NCBI RefSeq assembly: GCF_963667685.1
Contig: NZ_OY763931.1
Location: 1-64,000, forward strand
Direction of reading: 5' to 3'
DNA length: 64,000 bases
From: Maridesulfovibrio sp.
GTDB taxonomy: Bacteria > Desulfobacterota > Desulfovibrionia > Desulfovibrionales > Desulfovibrionaceae
In this document: positions 55,507-64,000 of the stretch, piece after piece
Numbering within the stretch: the first letter of the stretch is position 1
How the letters are laid out: each line of letters begins with the position of its first letter
Translations under genes and position numbers: made by a program
Notes under the pieces: generated by a model
What the model saw: only the letters and a program-made list of their open reading frames with translations
Databases searched by the model: none
What the model was told of the DNA's origin: nothing

Positions 55507-55912
55507 AGTTTGTGGCTGCAGGGGTAGACTTTAGATGGAATATTAGCAAAACAATCAATTGTGTTAAATATGAGTGTGATACAAATCGTTGTAGGATATT
55601 TTAAATAAAAACAAGATAATGCAGCATTGCATTTTTTTGTTTCATATTTCTTTATTGAGATAGTAATATTGAAGTTTACAGAGTTATGTGTTTTGTAAAA
55701 TTGTTGATTGTCAGCATAAAATGAAACTTGTCTTGGTCTTAAGTTCGTACGTTTTTTAAATAATGACAGCCGGTTAGTTAGATGGGGATAAAATTTAATC
55801 AATATTAAGATGTTAGCAATAAATAAAATAACGGCGTGCTAAGCATTGGTAGCGTATGTTTATTTTGTAGCTATCCTCAGAAATTTCCTCTCAACTATAT
55901 TTTAGGAATTCA
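55507..55912. other. AT-rich spacer before the histidine kinase
   Basis: Four hundred very AT-rich bases with no supportable gene; presumably the kinase promoter. Confidence 0.5.
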
Positions 55913-58621
55913 GTGATAATGAAGTATGCAGGTCTCAGCAAAGAAGAGTTAATAGCAAAGATTAACAGTCTTGAAGCTTTGATTAAATCCTCAGTGTGTA
56001 ATGGGGACGATTCTGTAGATATTCAGCAGGGTCTTTCTTTGAGCCTCGAAGAGTTGGCGGTTCAGGACGAGAATCTGAAAAAGACTCAATTTGATCTAGA
56101 TCGTAATGTTCTTAAATATTTCGAGCTGTTTGAATATGCTCCGGTTGGATATATCCTTCTGGATTCTGAAGCAATAATATTGGAAGCAAATATTACTTTT
56201 TCTCAAATGTTAGGGCATGAAAGAGAACACCTGATTAATACTCCTCTGAGCCTTTATCTTGCTAAGGACTTCATTTCTTACCCGGCTATGATTACTGAAT
56301 GGGTTGCTGAATCAGGGCGTGCTGAGAAAACTGTCAAACTTCAGCCCAAAGACGGTAATCCTGTATGGGTTCAGCTGATTATTTCTGCAAGCGGTTTTGC
56401 GGACCAGAAAATATACAGTGTTGCTGTTCAGGATATTTCCCGGTTGGTAGAAGCTGAGGCCCGTCTTGAGGGGGCCTATTCCTCTGTACAGATAATTTTG
56501 GATAATATCCCCTCTATCGTCGGGATTATCAATGAAAATGGCAAAATAGAGCTGGTTAATAAGTCTTGGCATAGTTTTACCCTTGAATATTATCCTGCCA
56601 TAGCAGACTGCGGCGTGGGGTCTGATTTCTATGAATTTTGCAAATTAGGGTTTGCCAGTGAGCTTGTTCGGAATAGGACGGCCTTCGCTTCTTTCTCTGC
56701 TGTCATTGAAGGTGATGAAGATATTTTTGAGTTTGAATGCCCGTATTACTCTAAGGGGCAAAAAGGGTGGTTTCACATGCGGGCCGGGCGTTATGTATGC
56801 AAAGACGGACCGAAGGTTGTTGTCACATTTGATGATATCAGTGAGGTCAAGGATTCCCATGCAAAAATAAGTGAAGAGCGTGACCGTTTTGAAGAAATAC
56901 TTTCAGCTCTTGATACCGGTTTAAGAGTTATTAAACCGGATATGACCATCGGGTGGGTCAACGCTAAGACCCGGGAAATGTTTTCTGCTTTCGATAGCGA
57001 AGGGCAGAAATGCCACAAAATTTTCGGTGCCGATGCAAACTTCTGTAAGGACTGTGCCACACGGAAAAGTTTTGACCAAGACTGCTCTTCCACATCTGTA
57101 CATTTCCATCCTACACACAAGAAGTGGTTTTCCGTCTACACTGTTCCTATTCATGATGCTGACGGCAAAGTTATCAGGGTACTGGAAAGTGTTACCGATA
57201 TTTCGCAGCAGAAGAAAATGGAATTACATCTGAAGCAGAGTGAATACCGGTACCGCTCGCTGTTTAAAAACAACTCGGTCGCTATGTTTTTGGTCAACCC
57301 TGACAATGGAGATTTGATCGATGTAAACAAAGCCGCAGAGCGTTTATACGGATGGTCTCGGGCTGATATGCAGAAGATGTCCATATACGACATCAACACC
57401 GCGTCTAGGGAAAATCTTGAGATGGAAATAAAGCGGAATCTAAGCCTTGATAAGAATACATTCTATTTCCAGCACCGTGATTCATGGGGTAATATTCATG
57501 ATGTTGAGATTCACAGTGGCCCCATAATGATTGATGGTCGTAAGATTATTCACTCGAGTATAATCGATATTACAGACCGCAAGAAGAATGAGCTGGAACT
57601 TATGCGATTGCGCCGTTCTGTTGAGAACAGCTTTGCTTCTGTTGTCATCACGGATAAAGGTGGAAACATTGTATATGTGAATCCGGCGTTTTCAAAGGTG
57701 ACTGGATATTCGCGGGAAGAATCTATCGGCAAGAATACAAGAGTACTTAAATCCGGAGCCCACCCGAATGAATTTTACAGGGGCATGTGGCGTACTATAG
57801 CTCGCGGTAATACATGGAAAGGTGAGATCTGCAATCGTAAAAAGGATGGGACTCTTTTCTGGGAACAGGCGACTATCTCTCCGGTAATGGATACAGAAGG
57901 TAATCTAACTAATTATGTGGCTGTCAAAGATGACATTACCGAGCGTAAGGAGTTGGAAAGACTTAAGGAAGATGTTGAACGCATAATGCATCATGATTTG
58001 AAGAATCCGTTGAACGGTATCATAGGTCTGCCGGAGATTCTACTCATGGATGATGATTTGAGTGATGAGCATAAGAAAATTCTGGAAATGATTAAAAGTT
58101 CCGGTTACCGCATGCTCCGTATGATCGATTCATCGCTGAATCTTTTTAAAATGGAAAACGGTACATACAAATATATTCCGCAGGTTGTAGATCTTGTTGC
58201 TGTTTTGGCAACCCTTTGTAAGGATATAGAGTCAAAAAGTTATTCCAAAAAACTTGAAATTGTTATGGAAGGAAATACTTCTAGTCCGTTAAATGTTCTT
58301 GCGGAGCATGATCTCCTTTACATCTTGTTTTCCAATCTCCTTGTGAACGCTGTAGAAGCTTCACCGAAAGGTGAAAAGATCATAATCGATCTTCCTTTCA
58401 GTCCTGATAGATATGTTAAAATTATTAATAGAGGGGTCGTGCCGCAGCAGGTTCGTCATGATTTTTTTGACAAGTATAAGACCCACGGAAAAAAGGGCGG
58501 TACAGGAATCGGGACATACTCAAGCAAGCTTACTGCCGGGACAATGGGGTATAGTATGGAAATGTTCACTTCCGATGAAAAGGGTACGACTATCATAGAA
58601 ATTGGAGTTGTTTTGCCGTAA
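55913..58621 (+). CDS. Soluble multi-PAS sensor histidine kinase
   Basis: A 902-residue cytoplasmic kinase without membrane segments. About five PAS modules run from residues 65 to 680 (YFELFEYAPVGYILLDSEA, VQIILDNIPSIVGIINENG, ILSALDTGLRVIKPDM, FKNNSVAMFLVNPDNGD, SVENSFASVVITDKGGNIVY). The third has a Cys cluster (KCHKIF, FCKDCATRKSFDQDC) that could bind metal or sense redox. The HisKA box is MHHDLKNPLNGIIGLPE; the ATPase domain has NLLVNAVEAS and GGTGIGTYSS, while the D-box reads INRG. No response regulator is adjacent. Start is GTG at 55913 or ATG at 55919. Confidence 0.9.
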   Translation: MIMKYAGLSKEELIAKINSLEALIKSSVCNGDDSVDIQQGLSLSLEELAVQDENLKKTQFDLDRNVLKYFELFEYAPVGYILLDSEAIILEANITFSQMLGHEREHLINTPLSLYLAKDFISYPAMITEWVAESGRAEKTVKLQPKDGNPVWVQLIISASGFADQKIYSVAVQDISRLVEAEARLEGAYSSVQIILDNIPSIVGIINENGKIELVNKSWHSFTLEYYPAIADCGVGSDFYEFCKLGFASELVRNRTAFASFSAVIEGDEDIFEFECPYYSKGQKGWFHMRAGRYVCKDGPKVVVTFDDISEVKDSHAKISEERDRFEEILSALDTGLRVIKPDMTIGWVNAKTREMFSAFDSEGQKCHKIFGADANFCKDCATRKSFDQDCSSTSVHFHPTHKKWFSVYTVPIHDADGKVIRVLESVTDISQQKKMELHLKQSEYRYRSLFKNNSVAMFLVNPDNGDLIDVNKAAERLYGWSRADMQKMSIYDINTASRENLEMEIKRNLSLDKNTFYFQHRDSWGNIHDVEIHSGPIMIDGRKIIHSSIIDITDRKKNELELMRLRRSVENSFASVVITDKGGNIVYVNPAFSKVTGYSREESIGKNTRVLKSGAHPNEFYRGMWRTIARGNTWKGEICNRKKDGTLFWEQATISPVMDTEGNLTNYVAVKDDITERKELERLKEDVERIMHHDLKNPLNGIIGLPEILLMDDDLSDEHKKILEMIKSSGYRMLRMIDSSLNLFKMENGTYKYIPQVVDLVAVLATLCKDIESKSYSKKLEIVMEGNTSSPLNVLAEHDLLYILFSNLLVNAVEASPKGEKIIIDLPFSPDRYVKIINRGVVPQQVRHDFFDKYKTHGKKGGTGIGTYSSKLTAGTMGYSMEMFTSDEKGTTIIEIGVVLP

Positions 58622-58847
58622 AGAATTATGCTCTGAAATCAGCATGTGCTTATAATCATTATGGTGAGCATGTTTAATTGTTACCAAAATAAGTTTTCCT
58701 AAAGGTCTTGCGGTTTTAATCTCGTATATTTCACGCCGTCTTGTCAGCTTTTTTATCTTTTACCTAGAGACATGGTATGTATATTGCTTAATCTCTGCCA
58801 TTGGTCAGAATGTCGACTGTATCCGAAAAGTAATTATGGAGTCGAAG

Positions 58848-61226
58848 ATGAACTATAAATTCGGAACAAAAGCTGAAACTTTGGAAGTCTTGAAGAAAGT
58901 GGGATTTAATGTTCCGCCTCTGTATTATTTCAGTCTTGCAGAGTGGGAGAATGATTCTGTTTCTGTTGTGAAGGCGGTTCAGCGGGCATTTTCAGGTTGC
59001 GGAGAAAAGATCATTGTCCGCAGCAGTTCTTTGGCCGAGGACAGTGGTGAAGCTTCTCAAGCCGGTGCATTTGACTCCATTATGAATATTGATCCGGAAT
59101 GCGAAATTGACGTGCGAAAGGCCATTGAGAGTGTTTTCGACTCTTATCGTGGGTCCAGCAAGGATCAGGTTCTAATCCAGCCGATGGTTCAGAATATTGA
59201 GGCCAGCGGTGTTATCATGACCCGTTGTATGCATGATGGTTCTCCGTACTATGTTCTCAATTACGATGATGAGTCCGGTAAAACAGATTCCATTACCGGG
59301 GGGACCGGGGTCAGCAAGACCATTTATATCTATAAAGGTGTTTCGGAAGAGGATTTTGATTCTTACCGGGTGCATAAGATGATGGAGCTGGTCCGTGAAC
59401 TTGAGACTGTTTTTCCCGGAGTTCCGCTGGATATTGAGTTCGCCCTCGATAAAAATCAGGTAATGCATCTGTTTCAGGTTCGTAGAATTTGTACCTGCCA
59501 GAATTGGAATCCTAATGTAGAAAACATCGTTTCGGACAAAATTTTATTTGTGGAGCAGTATGTCTCCCGTTATCTGGAAAAACGTGCCGGTGTGTTCGGA
59601 GAAAGGTCCATGCTCGGAGTTATGCCCGACTGGAATCCGGCTGAAATTATAGGCGTTACCCCACGACCTTTGGCTGCTTCGCTTTACAGGGAAATAATAA
59701 CCCGCAGGAATTGGAGCAGGGCAAGGGAAGAAATGGGGTATAGGCGTATGCCGCCTGAAGAATTGATGGTTCTTGTAGCCGGTAGGCCCTATATAGATAT
59801 CCGCAACAGCTTTAATTCTTTTCTGCCGGCTGGTCTTTCCCCTGAATCGTCAGAGAAGATTGTTAACGCATGGCTGGATTTTCTCGATTTTAATCCCCAA
59901 TATCATGACAAAATTGAATTTGAAGTTGCCTCAACAATTTATGATCCTTGTTTTGAAGAGGACTTCAAATCCCGCTATCCCGGTATTCTGGCTGAGGATG
60001 ATTTCACAGATTACAAAAACAGACTCCGCGAATTGACCAACAGAAATCTTATGCCGGGTGGTTCGCTTGATAAGGCTTATGAGCGCATAGACCATCTGGT
60101 CAGTCTTCAGACTGAGTATTGTTCATTGGAGAATTGTGATTCGGTTTTTGAAATACTGGCCACGGTCAAGCAGTTGCTTGAGGATTGTTCAGAATTCGGA
60201 ACCCTTCCCTTTTCCATAATCGCAAGGCACGGCTTTATAGCCGAAGCTTTTCTGCGTTCAATTATTCGTAAAAGGGGCCTTACCTGTGAGCGGGTAAATG
60301 ATTTCAAGAGATCTGTTGAAACTGTTTCCGGTGAGATGAGCAGGGATTACAGGATGGTTTGCTCCGGTAGCCTTGCCCGAGACGCTTTTCTTAAAAGATA
60401 CGGACATTTGCGTCCGGGAACATACGACATTCTTTCACCTCGATACCGTGATCGTGCTGACTTGTTCAGTGAGAGTGTGGAAGTCCATGAAGAAAATCAG
60501 GATTGCCATGAATTTTTCCTGAGTAAAGGGGAAAGGGCAGCCATAAATGGTATTTTTGCGGAAGTCGGTATATCCGCCGTGGATGCAGACCTTTTCATGG
60601 ATTATGCTGCCAAAGCCATAGCGGGCCGTGAATATGCAAAATTTGTTTTTACCCGTAATCTCTCCAAAGCCTTGGAAGGTATAGCATTATGGGGTCATAA
60701 GGTTGGACTTGATAAGCAGGAGCTCTCCTTTCTGAATTTGCCTGAAATCCTCGATAGTCTATTTTCACAACTGGACGATAATATCCGGGAGCATTTTGTG
60801 GCTTTAATCGAGAACGGCAAGCGTCAATACGAATTGGCAAATTCGTTTAAGCTCAGCTATTTGATTAGGTCTTCAAAAGATGTGTATATTGTGCCCCAGC
60901 ACAGGTGCGCGCCTAATTTTATAACTACGAAAAAGGTTGAAGCACCTGTTGCACGGGTTCGTACGGATTCTGTTGATAATCAGGATCTTGATGGATGTAT
61001 TGTCTGCATTGAAAGTGCTGACCCCGGTTATGACTGGGTCTTTACCCGTTCTATCGCCGGGCTTGTGACTAAGTACGGTGGAACCAATTCCCATATGGCT
61101 ATACGCTGCGCGGAATATGGTCTTCCGGCAGCTATAGGCTGCGGCGAATTATTGTTCGATAAGGTTTCATCAGCAAAAAGATGTACTCTTGATGCAGGGC
61201 AGCAGACTCTTAATTCTGATTCTTAA
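58848..61226 (+). CDS. L-glutamine kinase-like PEP-synthase homologue (Cj1418-type), phosphoramidate pathway
   Basis: A 792-residue protein with an N-terminal PPDK ATP-grasp domain (IIVRSSSLAEDSGEASQAGAF, DIEFALDKNQVMHLFQVRR) and a C-terminal PEP-utiliser phosphohistidine domain (GGTNSHMAIRCAEYGLPAAIG, His749). It lacks the C-terminal PEP-binding barrel of true PEP synthase, as in C. jejuni Cj1418, which makes L-glutamine phosphate from ATP and glutamine. The long unique middle (about 230-690) would be the acceptor module. The ATG at 58848 is chosen for the GGAG six bases upstream. It leads a five-gene set with gaps of 22, 19, 56 and 2 bases. Confidence 0.85.
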   Translation: MNYKFGTKAETLEVLKKVGFNVPPLYYFSLAEWENDSVSVVKAVQRAFSGCGEKIIVRSSSLAEDSGEASQAGAFDSIMNIDPECEIDVRKAIESVFDSYRGSSKDQVLIQPMVQNIEASGVIMTRCMHDGSPYYVLNYDDESGKTDSITGGTGVSKTIYIYKGVSEEDFDSYRVHKMMELVRELETVFPGVPLDIEFALDKNQVMHLFQVRRICTCQNWNPNVENIVSDKILFVEQYVSRYLEKRAGVFGERSMLGVMPDWNPAEIIGVTPRPLAASLYREIITRRNWSRAREEMGYRRMPPEELMVLVAGRPYIDIRNSFNSFLPAGLSPESSEKIVNAWLDFLDFNPQYHDKIEFEVASTIYDPCFEEDFKSRYPGILAEDDFTDYKNRLRELTNRNLMPGGSLDKAYERIDHLVSLQTEYCSLENCDSVFEILATVKQLLEDCSEFGTLPFSIIARHGFIAEAFLRSIIRKRGLTCERVNDFKRSVETVSGEMSRDYRMVCSGSLARDAFLKRYGHLRPGTYDILSPRYRDRADLFSESVEVHEENQDCHEFFLSKGERAAINGIFAEVGISAVDADLFMDYAAKAIAGREYAKFVFTRNLSKALEGIALWGHKVGLDKQELSFLNLPEILDSLFSQLDDNIREHFVALIENGKRQYELANSFKLSYLIRSSKDVYIVPQHRCAPNFITTKKVEAPVARVRTDSVDNQDLDGCIVCIESADPGYDWVFTRSIAGLVTKYGGTNSHMAIRCAEYGLPAAIGCGELLFDKVSSAKRCTLDAGQQTLNSDS

Positions 61227-61248
61227 GATGTAAAATTGAGTTGAACTT

Positions 61249-61878
61249 ATGTACGAGAACTTACGGATCGGCTTAACCATGCGCCGTAGTGATGCCTGCG
61301 ATTATGATGAACCAAGGGAGGGGCTGGCGCTTTCCTGGGGATTTTTTTTGCGCGAAGCTTTGCCCGGTTGCGTATGGGTTGCTCTTCCAAATACGGGAGA
61401 GTCAATTGTCCGTACGGTAGATGAGTTGGGTTTGAACGGGTTGATTTTAACCGGAGGCGAGGATTGCGGCGTTTATCTGCAAAGGGATGAGAGCGAAACA
61501 GCCCTGATTGACCATGCCCTGCAAAAAGATATTCCGCTTATGGGCATCTGCCGCGGCTTTCAGATGCTGCATGCGTACTTTGGTGGCAATTTTGTTCCCT
61601 GCGCGAAAGATGAACATGTTGCCGTGCGTCATGTGGTTTCATTTGCGGAGAATCCTTATTTAGCTAAAGGTGTGCAGGAAGTGAATTCTTACCATAGCAA
61701 TGGTATTGAACTAAAAGATATTTATGGTCCTTTGCTTCCTATGGCTTTTGATTCTTCCGGGCTGGTCGAAGGTGTTTACTCTGCACAGCACCATGTGGTC
61801 GGACTAATGTGGCATCCGGAGAGAGAGACTGAGTTTGTTGAGTCAGACATATTGATCTTTAGAAAATTTTTTACGTAG
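61249..61878 (+). CDS. Class I glutamine amidotransferase-like hydrolase (Cj1417-type)
   Basis: A 209-residue stand-alone GATase with the nucleophile in GICRGFQML (Cys near 103), the preceding LILTGGEDC loop, and the His-Glu pair in WHPERE. In C. jejuni, Cj1417 splits gamma-glutamyl-CDP-amidate to release cytidine diphosphoramidate and glutamate. Other members of this fold hydrolyse gamma-glutamyl compounds, but the flanking genes make the Cj1417 role the best fit. Weak ribosome-binding site. Confidence 0.82.
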   Translation: MYENLRIGLTMRRSDACDYDEPREGLALSWGFFLREALPGCVWVALPNTGESIVRTVDELGLNGLILTGGEDCGVYLQRDESETALIDHALQKDIPLMGICRGFQMLHAYFGGNFVPCAKDEHVAVRHVVSFAENPYLAKGVQEVNSYHSNGIELKDIYGPLLPMAFDSSGLVEGVYSAQHHVVGLMWHPERETEFVESDILIFRKFFT

Positions 61879-61897
61879 TTTGTTTAAGGAATAGTAA

Positions 61898-62644
61898 ATG
61901 AAGGCAGTAATTCTAGCCGCCGGACGTGGATCACGCATGAAAGGCGAAACCAGTGACAAACCAAAGTGCCTGATCGAGCTCATGGGTAAGCCGCTTTTGC
62001 ACTGGCAGCTTGAAGCTTTGCAAAAAGGCGGTGTCGACCGAATTCTGGTTGTCCGTGGTTACCATGCGGATAAGTTGAACGGTGATTTCGAAACCGTTGA
62101 TAATCCGCGCTGGGCTGAATCCAATATGGTTGAGACCCTACGCATGGCTTCATCATGGCTTGAAGATGGACCTTCTGTTATTTCTTATTCCGACATTGTT
62201 TATCGTCCTGAGCATGTACGCGCTATCAGTGAATGTGATTGTGATATAGCCATAACCTACGATGTCCGCTGGGAAAGATTGTGGGAGCTGCGTTTCGAAG
62301 ATCCGTTAAGTGATGCGGAAACTTTCAGGGAAGCCGATGGCCGCCTTCTTGAGATTGGCGGGCGTGCTGAAAGTGTAGATGAGATTAAAGGTCAGTACAT
62401 GGGACTGCTCTATATGACTCCGCGCGGCTGGAGTGTTGTGGACGGGGTGCTTAGTGAGCTGGGGCAACAGCAGGTTGATCAGCTTGATATGACCGCGCTG
62501 CTGCGTTTGCTTCTTGAAAAGGGAGTGCAGATAGGAGTTGTCCCGGTTGAAGGTGGTTGGGTTGAGGCTGATTCCATGCAGGATGTCATGGCTTATGAAG
62601 AAGTTCTGGCACGGGATGAGGATTGGAGTCATGACTGGCGGTAA
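61898..62644 (+). CDS. Nucleotidyltransferase, CTP:phosphoglutamine cytidylyltransferase-like (Cj1416-type)
   Basis: A 248-residue sugar-nucleotidyltransferase fold (MKAVILAAGRGSRM, DKPKCLIELMGKPLL). The second metal Asp is in SYSDIVY and the C-terminal end has WVEADSMQD. In C. jejuni, Cj1416 joins CTP and L-glutamine phosphate to give CDP-L-glutamine. AAGGAA precedes the ATG, 19 bases after the amidotransferase stop. Confidence 0.82.
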   Translation: MKAVILAAGRGSRMKGETSDKPKCLIELMGKPLLHWQLEALQKGGVDRILVVRGYHADKLNGDFETVDNPRWAESNMVETLRMASSWLEDGPSVISYSDIVYRPEHVRAISECDCDIAITYDVRWERLWELRFEDPLSDAETFREADGRLLEIGGRAESVDEIKGQYMGLLYMTPRGWSVVDGVLSELGQQQVDQLDMTALLRLLLEKGVQIGVVPVEGGWVEADSMQDVMAYEEVLARDEDWSHDWR

Positions 62645-62700
62645 CAAGCAGGATGTAGATGTTTTGCTAATGAAATAAATTTTGGATGTTAGGAGGAGTA

Positions 62701-63450
62701 ATGAAAACTGAATGGGATTACACTGATCTTGCTGATGCATATCTTGAACGGCCTGCGTATGCTCCCGAACTTTTGGTTGAACTCTTTGAAATTGGAGGTT
62801 TGCAGAAAGGGGATCGTGTCTGTGATATTGGATCTGGAGTTGCTCATTTGACAATTCCACTCGCAGAACAGGGTTTTCTGGTTGATGCAGTGGAGCCGAA
62901 CGATGCAATGCGGGCTAATGGAATCAAAAGAACCTCCGCGATGGAAAATGTGACATGGTATGAAGGAACGGGCGAAGAGACCGGCCGTCCTACTGGCGAG
63001 TATGACTTTGTCAGTTTCGGATCTTCTTTCAATGTTTGTGATCGGGAATTAGCAATGAAAGAAGTTAACCGTTTGTTGAAGAGCGGTAAATGGTTCACCT
63101 GTATGTGGAACCATCGTCAGCTTGATGATCCCATCCAGAGTAAAATTGAATCCATTATTAAAGATAACATTGAAGGTTACGGATATGGAACCCGGCGTGA
63201 AAGTCAGACAGAAATCATTAGTTCGGCTCCGTATTTTCATAATGTAATTGAGAAAGAAGGCACGATTGTACATATCCAGAAGGTTGTGAAGACTGTTGAG
63301 GCGTGGAGATCACATGGAACTCTTCACAGACAGGCCGGAGATAAATTTGCCAAAATTATTGAGCAGATAGAGTCGTATCTCAAATCTCTTGGTGTTGATG
63401 ATATTGAAATCCCTTATACTACCCGTGCCTGGATTGCACAGAAGAAGTAG
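62701..63450 (+). CDS. SAM-dependent methyltransferase of the phosphoramidate cluster (Cj1419/Cj1420-like)
   Basis: A 249-residue class I methyltransferase with motif I VCDIGSGVAHLTIPLAEQG and acidic motif II VEPND. The N-terminal DLADAYLERPAYAPELL is typical of small-molecule methylases. In C. jejuni, methyltransferases beside the same pathway add the O-methyl group of methyl phosphoramidate; by position this would do the same. AGGAGG precedes the ATG at 62701, and an upstream in-frame start would cover that site. Confidence 0.82.
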   Translation: MKTEWDYTDLADAYLERPAYAPELLVELFEIGGLQKGDRVCDIGSGVAHLTIPLAEQGFLVDAVEPNDAMRANGIKRTSAMENVTWYEGTGEETGRPTGEYDFVSFGSSFNVCDRELAMKEVNRLLKSGKWFTCMWNHRQLDDPIQSKIESIIKDNIEGYGYGTRRESQTEIISSAPYFHNVIEKEGTIVHIQKVVKTVEAWRSHGTLHRQAGDKFAKIIEQIESYLKSLGVDDIEIPYTTRAWIAQKK

Positions 63451-63452
63451 TT

Positions 63453-63974
63453 ATGCATGGAAAAGTAATCTGGCTGACCGGATTGTCTGCATCCGGGAAA
63501 TCAACCATTGCCCGGGCAATGCAGAAAATCCTTAATGAAGAGGGGATGACTCCGTTATTACTTGATGGCGATCAGTTCCGTGAGGCTGTTGCTGATCATA
63601 ATTGCGGGCATGATCCTGAGAGCAGGATTCTGAATGCTTATAGAATCAGCCGCTTTGCCAATATGGCAGCAAGGCAGGGTCTGATCGTCATTGTCGCTAC
63701 CATGTCTCTTTATCATGAGATTCACCGTTGGAACCGCAACAATTTTCCTGATTATTTTGAGGTGCTTATTAAGGCAGATATAGATGTCTTGAAGAAAAGA
63801 GATCCCAAAGGTCTTTACAGGCATGTTGAAGCCGGAAACGCAGAAAATCTGCCGGGGATGGATCTTCAGCCGGAGTTCCCGCTCAGTCCGGAGTTGATAG
63901 TGGAGAATAATGAGCAACTGGGTAATGTTGAAGGGATAGCTTTAGGCATTATCAGAAAAGCGAAGTTGCTTTGA
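63453..63974 (+). CDS. APS-kinase-like cytidine diphosphoramidate kinase (Cj1415-type)
   Basis: A 173-residue P-loop kinase resembling CysC, with Walker A GLSASGKST, LLLDGDQFRE and RISRFANMAARQG. APS kinase phosphorylates the 3'-OH of adenylyl sulfate; Cj1415 in C. jejuni does the equivalent to cytidine diphosphoramidate. No ATP sulfurylase is nearby, and the gene starts two bases after the methyltransferase, so it belongs to the phosphoramidate set rather than to sulfate assimilation. Confidence 0.82.
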   Translation: MHGKVIWLTGLSASGKSTIARAMQKILNEEGMTPLLLDGDQFREAVADHNCGHDPESRILNAYRISRFANMAARQGLIVIVATMSLYHEIHRWNRNNFPDYFEVLIKADIDVLKKRDPKGLYRHVEAGNAENLPGMDLQPEFPLSPELIVENNEQLGNVEGIALGIIRKAKLL

Positions 63975-64000
63975 TCTTGTAAGTACGTTTGCTCCTGATA

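Noticed and set aside
55404..55802. 132-codon minus-strand ORF
   Set aside because: It runs through a strong plus-strand terminator and AT-rich spacer, with no start signal.
58848..61226. True phosphoenolpyruvate synthase
   Set aside because: The C-terminal PEP-binding barrel is missing and the phosphohistidine domain is at the very end.
63453..63974. Adenylylsulfate kinase for sulfate assimilation
   Set aside because: No ATP sulfurylase or PAPS genes are adjacent; its linkage fits the phosphoramidate pathway.
1..64000. CRISPR array or rRNA operon
   Set aside because: No regularly spaced direct repeats with unique spacers and no rRNA-like sequence were seen.

Overview
The window looks like a chromosomal segment of a marine-type Desulfovibrionaceae (Desulfovibrio/Maridesulfovibrio-like) bacterium. 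The clues are moderate GC, a CX4C rubredoxin of the Desulfovibrio Rd2 type, Cys-rich PAS chemoreceptors and kinases, sigma-54 control of acetoin use, and a thioredoxin/arylsulfotransferase operon. This genus-level call is an inference; no rRNA or complete tRNA gene is present.

Layout. 1-7192 (minus): an outer-membrane factor, CusB-like adaptor and CusA-like RND pump (cut by the window edge). 7699-10639 (plus): a SpoIIE/PP2C phosphatase, a secreted protein that is 22% methionine, and a SHOCT protein. 10849-12430: a tyrosine integrase beside a tmRNA-like 3' end, probably an attachment-site remnant, plus terminators. 12464-15159: rubredoxin and a TetR/MFS pair with a perfect operator palindrome. 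15483-21003: SLC13-type transporter, trxB, trxA and a leaderless-peptide arylsulfotransferase (minus), with a divergent Crp/Fnr gene. 21004-21984 holds decayed coding sequence; 21985-23541 is a chemoreceptor. 23725-28798: a second copy of the att-like block, then a Crp-like regulator, DMT permease, arylamine N-acetyltransferase, DUF2000, a MetE-like enzyme and an orphan binding protein.

29407-42331 is an acetoin/butanediol and lipoate region: acoR, the E2-Lin0512-E1alpha-E1beta-acoX-DUF6506 operon, an AhpD-like protein, lipB-lipA, a metallo-beta-lactamase-fold protein and a butanediol dehydrogenase. Three perfect or near-perfect TGTTC-N7-GAACA type dyad regions each lie upstream of -24/-12 promoters, so AcoR probably controls the E1/E2 enzyme, the lipoylation enzymes that activate E2, and butanediol oxidation as one regulon.

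42332-48515: a small membrane protein, a sulfotransferase-fold gene bounded by direct repeats of a terminator block, yaaA, and an EmrAB pump with its TetR regulator. 48906-55364: a large secreted S8 protease with a C-terminal sorting tail, a YkgJ-type protein, a LysR/LysE pair and a cupin. 55913-58621: a soluble multi-PAS histidine kinase.

58848-63974 is the most notable region. Five tightly packed genes encode a PEP-synthase-like kinase, a class I glutaminase, a nucleotidyltransferase, a methyltransferase and an APS-kinase-like protein. This set matches the Campylobacter jejuni Cj1418-Cj1417-Cj1416-Cj1419/1420-Cj1415 pathway that builds the O-methyl phosphoramidate capsule group through cytidine diphosphoramidate. 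The likely glycan and transferase genes lie past the right edge.
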